From NCBI RefSeq assembly GCF_021729075.1, contig NZ_JAJSAQ010000001.1, positions 691,997 to 755,996 of the forward strand: 64,000 nucleotides of DNA, in the 5' to 3' direction. Position numbers and translations under genes: made by a program. This document shows, piece after piece, positions 61,518 through 64,000 of the stretch; position 1 is the stretch's first letter, and each line of letters opens with the position of its first letter. The stretch is from Microbulbifer guangxiensis (lineage in GTDB: Bacteria; Pseudomonadota; Gammaproteobacteria; Pseudomonadales; Cellvibrionaceae). The notes beneath the pieces are model-generated. The model worked only from the letters and a program-made list of their open reading frames with translations. It did no database searches and was not told the origin of the DNA.

Positions 61518-63134
61518 ATGAAAATTATGAACGCTCAGGCAAATTACGATGTACTGGTGATCGGCAGCGGCGCCGCGGGGCTTACCCTGGCGCTGCACCT
61601 GGCCGCTCGCTACCGGGTTGCCCTGCTGTCCAAACAGCGCCTGCGCGACGGCTCCACCTGGTTCGCCCAGGGCGGCATTGCCGCCGTGCTGGATGACACG
61701 GATTCCGTGGAATCGCACATCGCTGACACCTTAGACGCGGGCGCAGGCCTGTGCCACCCGGACGCGGTGCGCCACACGGTAGAGAATGGGGCCGCTGCCA
61801 TCCAGTGGTTGATCGACCAGGGGGTGGACTTTACCCGCGAGGCTGGTGATTACCACCTCACCAAAGAGGGCGGCCACAGCCACCGGCGCATCATCCACAG
61901 TGCCGACGCCACTGGCATGGCGGTACACAGCACCCTGATCGAGAAAGTTCGCGCCGCTGACAACATCGACTGCTTCGAGCACCACATTGCCCTGGACCTG
62001 ATCCGCCAGCCCGACCCGCAACGGGGGCGCTTCCGTTGTGCCGGTGCTTACGTCTACAACAAAAACACGGACGAAGTAGAGCTGTTCCAGGGCCGCGCCG
62101 TGGTGCTGGCCACCGGCGGCGCCAGCAAGGCTTACCTCTACACGAGCAATCCGGATGGCGCCAGTGGCGACGGTATCGCAATGGCCTGGCGCGCCGGCTG
62201 CCGTGTAGCCAACATGGAATTCAACCAGTTCCACCCCACCTGCCTGTATCACCCCAAGGCGAAGGCGCTGCTGGTCACGGAGGCCCTGCGCGGTGAGGGC
62301 GCACAGCTGAAGCTGCCGGACGGGCAGCGGTTCATGCACCGCTTCGACAAGCGCAGGGAGCTGGCGCCGCGGGATATTGTCGCCCGCGCAATCGACCACG
62401 AAATGAAACGCCTGGGTGCCGACTGCCTCTACCTGGACATTTCCCACAAGGATGCCAGGTTCGTCCGCGAGCACTTCCCCACCGTTTACCAGAACTGCCT
62501 GCAGTACGGCATCGACATCACGAAAGAGCCTATTCCCGTGGTGCCGGCCGCGCACTATACGTGCGGTGGTGTGATGGTGGACGAACACGGCCGCACGGAC
62601 CTGGACCAGCTCTACGCCATCGGGGAGACCACCTTTACCGGCCTCCACGGTGCCAACCGCCTCGCCAGCAACTCGCTGCTGGAGTGCGTGGTCTACGCCC
62701 GCGCTGCCGCTCTGCATATAGATGCCACCCTCTCGGAAGTGCAGCCGCCGAGACTGGCACCGGCCTGGGACGCCTCCCGCGTTACCGACTCGGACGAGGA
62801 TGTGGTGATTTCGCACAACTGGGACGAGTTGCGGCGGTTTATGTGGGACTATGTGGGAATTGTGCGTACCCGCAAGCGCCTGGTGCGGGCACAGCACCGG
62901 GTCAAAATGCTGCAGGGTGAGATACGGGAGTTCTATGCCAACTACCGCATCACCAGTGACCTGATCGAACTGCGCAACCTGGCCCTGGTCTCCGAGCTGA
63001 TTATCCGGTCTGCGCTGGACCGGCGCGAAAGCCGCGGTCTGCACTACTCGCTGGATTACCCGAAGCTGCGCGAACTGGCCATGGACACCATCCTGGTGCC
63101 GGAGAACTTTGCCGACCAGCGACAGTTCATCTGA
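61518..63134 (+). CDS. nadB: L-aspartate oxidase
   Basis: First enzyme of de novo NAD synthesis: L-Asp to iminoaspartate with FAD and fumarate or O2. 538 residues (ATG 61518; a second ATG is at 61527). FAD motif [219 protein letters not shown]. This is the usual divergent neighbour of rpoE in gammaproteobacteria. Confidence 0.97.
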   Translation: MKIMNAQANYDVLVIGSGAAGLTLALHLAARYRVALLSKQRLRDGSTWFAQGGIAAVLDDTDSVESHIADTLDAGAGLCHPDAVRHTVENGAAAIQWLIDQGVDFTREAGDYHLTKEGGHSHRRIIHSADATGMAVHSTLIEKVRAADNIDCFEHHIALDLIRQPDPQRGRFRCAGAYVYNKNTDEVELFQGRAVVLATGGASKAYLYTSNPDGASGDGIAMAWRAGCRVANMEFNQFHPTCLYHPKAKALLVTEALRGEGAQLKLPDGQRFMHRFDKRRELAPRDIVARAIDHEMKRLGADCLYLDISHKDARFVREHFPTVYQNCLQYGIDITKEPIPVVPAAHYTCGGVMVDEHGRTDLDQLYAIGETTFTGLHGANRLASNSLLECVVYARAAALHIDATLSEVQPPRLAPAWDASRVTDSDEDVVISHNWDELRRFMWDYVGIVRTRKRLVRAQHRVKMLQGEIREFYANYRITSDLIELRNLALVSELIIRSALDRRESRGLHYSLDYPKLRELAMDTILVPENFADQRQFI

Positions 63135-63144
63135 CAGGAAAAAG

Positions 63145-63603
63145 TCAGCGGGAGTACCGCAGCGCCACCTGCAGCCGGCGCCAGTCGTCGGGCGCCACAC
63201 TGTCCCGGCCCAGCAGCAGGCGCCGGCGGTGGCCACGGGGGTTGCGGGCGTTGATCACGATCAGCCAGGGCCAGAGCACCAGCTCACCGCACAGCGTAAG
63301 CTCCTCCATCTCCCCATCCGCCGCACGCCAGAACCAGCGCCGATCCGTCGTAGAGAGCTCACCGCGGTATCCCTGCAGGCGACGCCACTCGCGCAGCCCA
63401 AGGGCAATCACCAACAGTGCGCCGGGCAACAGCAGGCTCACGGCGAAGCCGGCAAACCACAGCACGAGCAAAGCCTGGGTGATGATCAGAGCAAACAACA
63501 GGGAGAGAAGCCGGGAGGGTGACACGGGGCAGCGCAACCGGGCACTGCGCCCGGCAATAAGAGGCTCGGAAGCGGTGTTACTCCTGCAGTCCGGTGTTGT
63601 CAC
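63145..63603 (-). CDS. YgfX-family (CptA-like) membrane protein
   Basis: Small protein with two N-terminal membrane helices (RLLSLLFALIITQALLVLWFA and VSLLLPGALLVIALGL), then a soluble domain: REWRRLQGYRGELSTTDRRWFWRAADGEMEELTLCGELVLWPWLIVINARNPRGHRRRLLLGRDSVAPDDWRRLQVALRY, the YgfX pattern. YgfX (CptA) was called a toxin partner of SdhE (CptB), affecting MreB and FtsZ; that role is disputed. The start is uncertain: no ATG lies near the conserved CxxxPSR start of the domain; GTG 63603 overlaps sdhE by 26 bases, ATT 63558 and TTG 63537 are alternatives. Convergent with nadB, 10 bases apart. Confidence 0.75.
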   Translation of the reverse strand: MTTPDCRSNTASEPLIAGRSARLRCPVSPSRLLSLLFALIITQALLVLWFAGFAVSLLLPGALLVIALGLREWRRLQGYRGELSTTDRRWFWRAADGEMEELTLCGELVLWPWLIVINARNPRGHRRRLLLGRDSVAPDDWRRLQVALRYSR

Positions 63604-63823
63604 GGATAATCTGCACGATTCGCAGCAGCTCCGGATCAGAGGGATCCTCGCGGCGCAGGAACCAGGCAAACAGGTCCTGATCCTCGCTCTCCAGCAGCTG
63701 GACATAGCGCTGCTGGTCAGCCTCGTCGAGGGTGTCGTACACGTTCTCCAGGAAGGGCAACAGCACCAGGTCCAGTTCAAGCATGCCGCGGCGGCTGGCC
63801 CAGAACAGTCGGTTACGATCCAT
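63578..63823 (-). CDS. sdhE: FAD assembly factor SdhE (CptB)
   Basis: Assists covalent flavinylation of succinate dehydrogenase SdhA. 81 residues: MDRNRLFWASRRGMLELDLVLLPFLENVYDTLDEADQQRYVQLLESEDQDLFAWFLRREDP. The RRGMxELDLxLxxFxxxxY core with RGM-x-E is the family signature, and the FAWFLRREDP block is typical. ATG 63823 is chosen; another ATG lies at 63832. Cotranscribed with ygfX, as in most gammaproteobacteria. The usual neighbour set (ygfX, sdhE, nadB, rpoE) is thus preserved. Confidence 0.92.
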   Translation of the reverse strand: MDRNRLFWASRRGMLELDLVLLPFLENVYDTLDEADQQRYVQLLESEDQDLFAWFLRREDPSDPELLRIVQIIRDNTGLQE

Positions 63824-63862
63824 ACTTCTCATCCGGTATCTGCGGCCGGCGGGGAGCCGGCG

Positions 63863-63886
63863 GCGGCGCGAAACTGCGCCGCTTTT
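63863..63886 (+). other. GC-rich hairpin in the sdhE leader
   Basis: GCGGCGC-6 nt-GCGCCGC followed on the plus strand by TTTT; preceded by GCCGGC-GGGGA-GCCGGC (63845-63861). It looks like a terminator on the plus strand, but no plus-strand gene ends there, so it may act as a leader structure or belong to an upstream unit. Confidence 0.35.
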
Positions 63887-64000
63887 CAATTCAGTCTGTG
63901 TTTTGCGCGCAGTATAACCGCCGCCCACTTCCATGGATAGCCAGCGCCGGGCGTGCAGACCCGATCCGGAAACCGGAAGGCCGCGCTTGAAAACGGTGCC

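Overview
The window is a GC-rich chromosomal segment of a Gammaproteobacterium. The strongest evidence is the gene order rpoE-rseA-rseB-rseC, then mucD-lepA-lepB-DUF4845-rnc-era-recO-acpS, together with cysM-relA-mazG beside a BarA/GacS-type kinase and an ldhA-like gene; these neighbourhoods are typical of Pseudomonas and related marine orders. Gene content (two AbgT transporters, DabAB, a BLUF photoreceptor, an AlgP-like protein) suggests a marine heterotroph near Cellvibrionales/Microbulbifer, but that placement is inference. No rRNA, tRNA, CRISPR array or intact mobile element was found.

Layout. 1-5.4 kb: 3' part of an RNase II gene, pepD, an orphan outer-membrane protein behind a consensus sigma-E promoter, a YceK-type lipoprotein, and a Sua5-type tRNA t6A enzyme. 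5.6-10.3 kb: dabAB inorganic-carbon pump with a divergent LysR regulator. 10.3-11.7 kb: a scar with an orphan secreted protein, a transposase remnant and an integron-integrase-like fragment. 11.7-17.4 kb: rdgC, a GNAT, gnd, a crotonase, an erythromycin-esterase homologue. 17.7-31.5 kb: accessory genes, many of them envelope-related or hydrolytic (alpha/beta hydrolases, AbgT transporters, patatin, MAPEG, PliG-type lysozyme inhibitor, TTC38-like, BLUF, MscS, ElaA, SMR). 31.5-41.4 kb: trpS, a pair of tiny membrane genes with a frameshift, a GTDC1/QTMAN-like glycosyltransferase, an HIBADH-family dehydrogenase, uppP, tsaB, the AlgP-like gene, hemH, adk, ldhA-like. 41.4-48.4 kb: mazG, relA, cysM, barA/gacS. 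48.4-64 kb: acpS-recO-GFA-era-rnc-DUF4845-lepB-lepA, mucD, mpaA/L-Ala-D/L-Glu epimerase, rseC-rseB-rseA-rpoE, divergent nadB, then ygfX and sdhE.

A recurrent theme is envelope stress. The window encodes sigma-E, its anti-sigma RseA, RseB, RseC and the protease MucD. Three sigma-E-like promoters (GAACTT with a 16-17 base spacer) can be read by eye: upstream of rpoE, upstream of mucD, and, with the best consensus, upstream of the unidentified outer-membrane protein at 3386. A murein-recycling pair (mpaA and a dipeptide epimerase) is inserted between rseC and mucD. Other points to check are a frameshifted small membrane gene whose frames are joined by a canonical -1 slippery heptamer (32.8-33.0 kb), a six-copy 17-bp tandem array that starts at the mscS stop codon (28.84-28.94 kb), and a GacS-type kinase with a degenerate ATP-binding G1 box.
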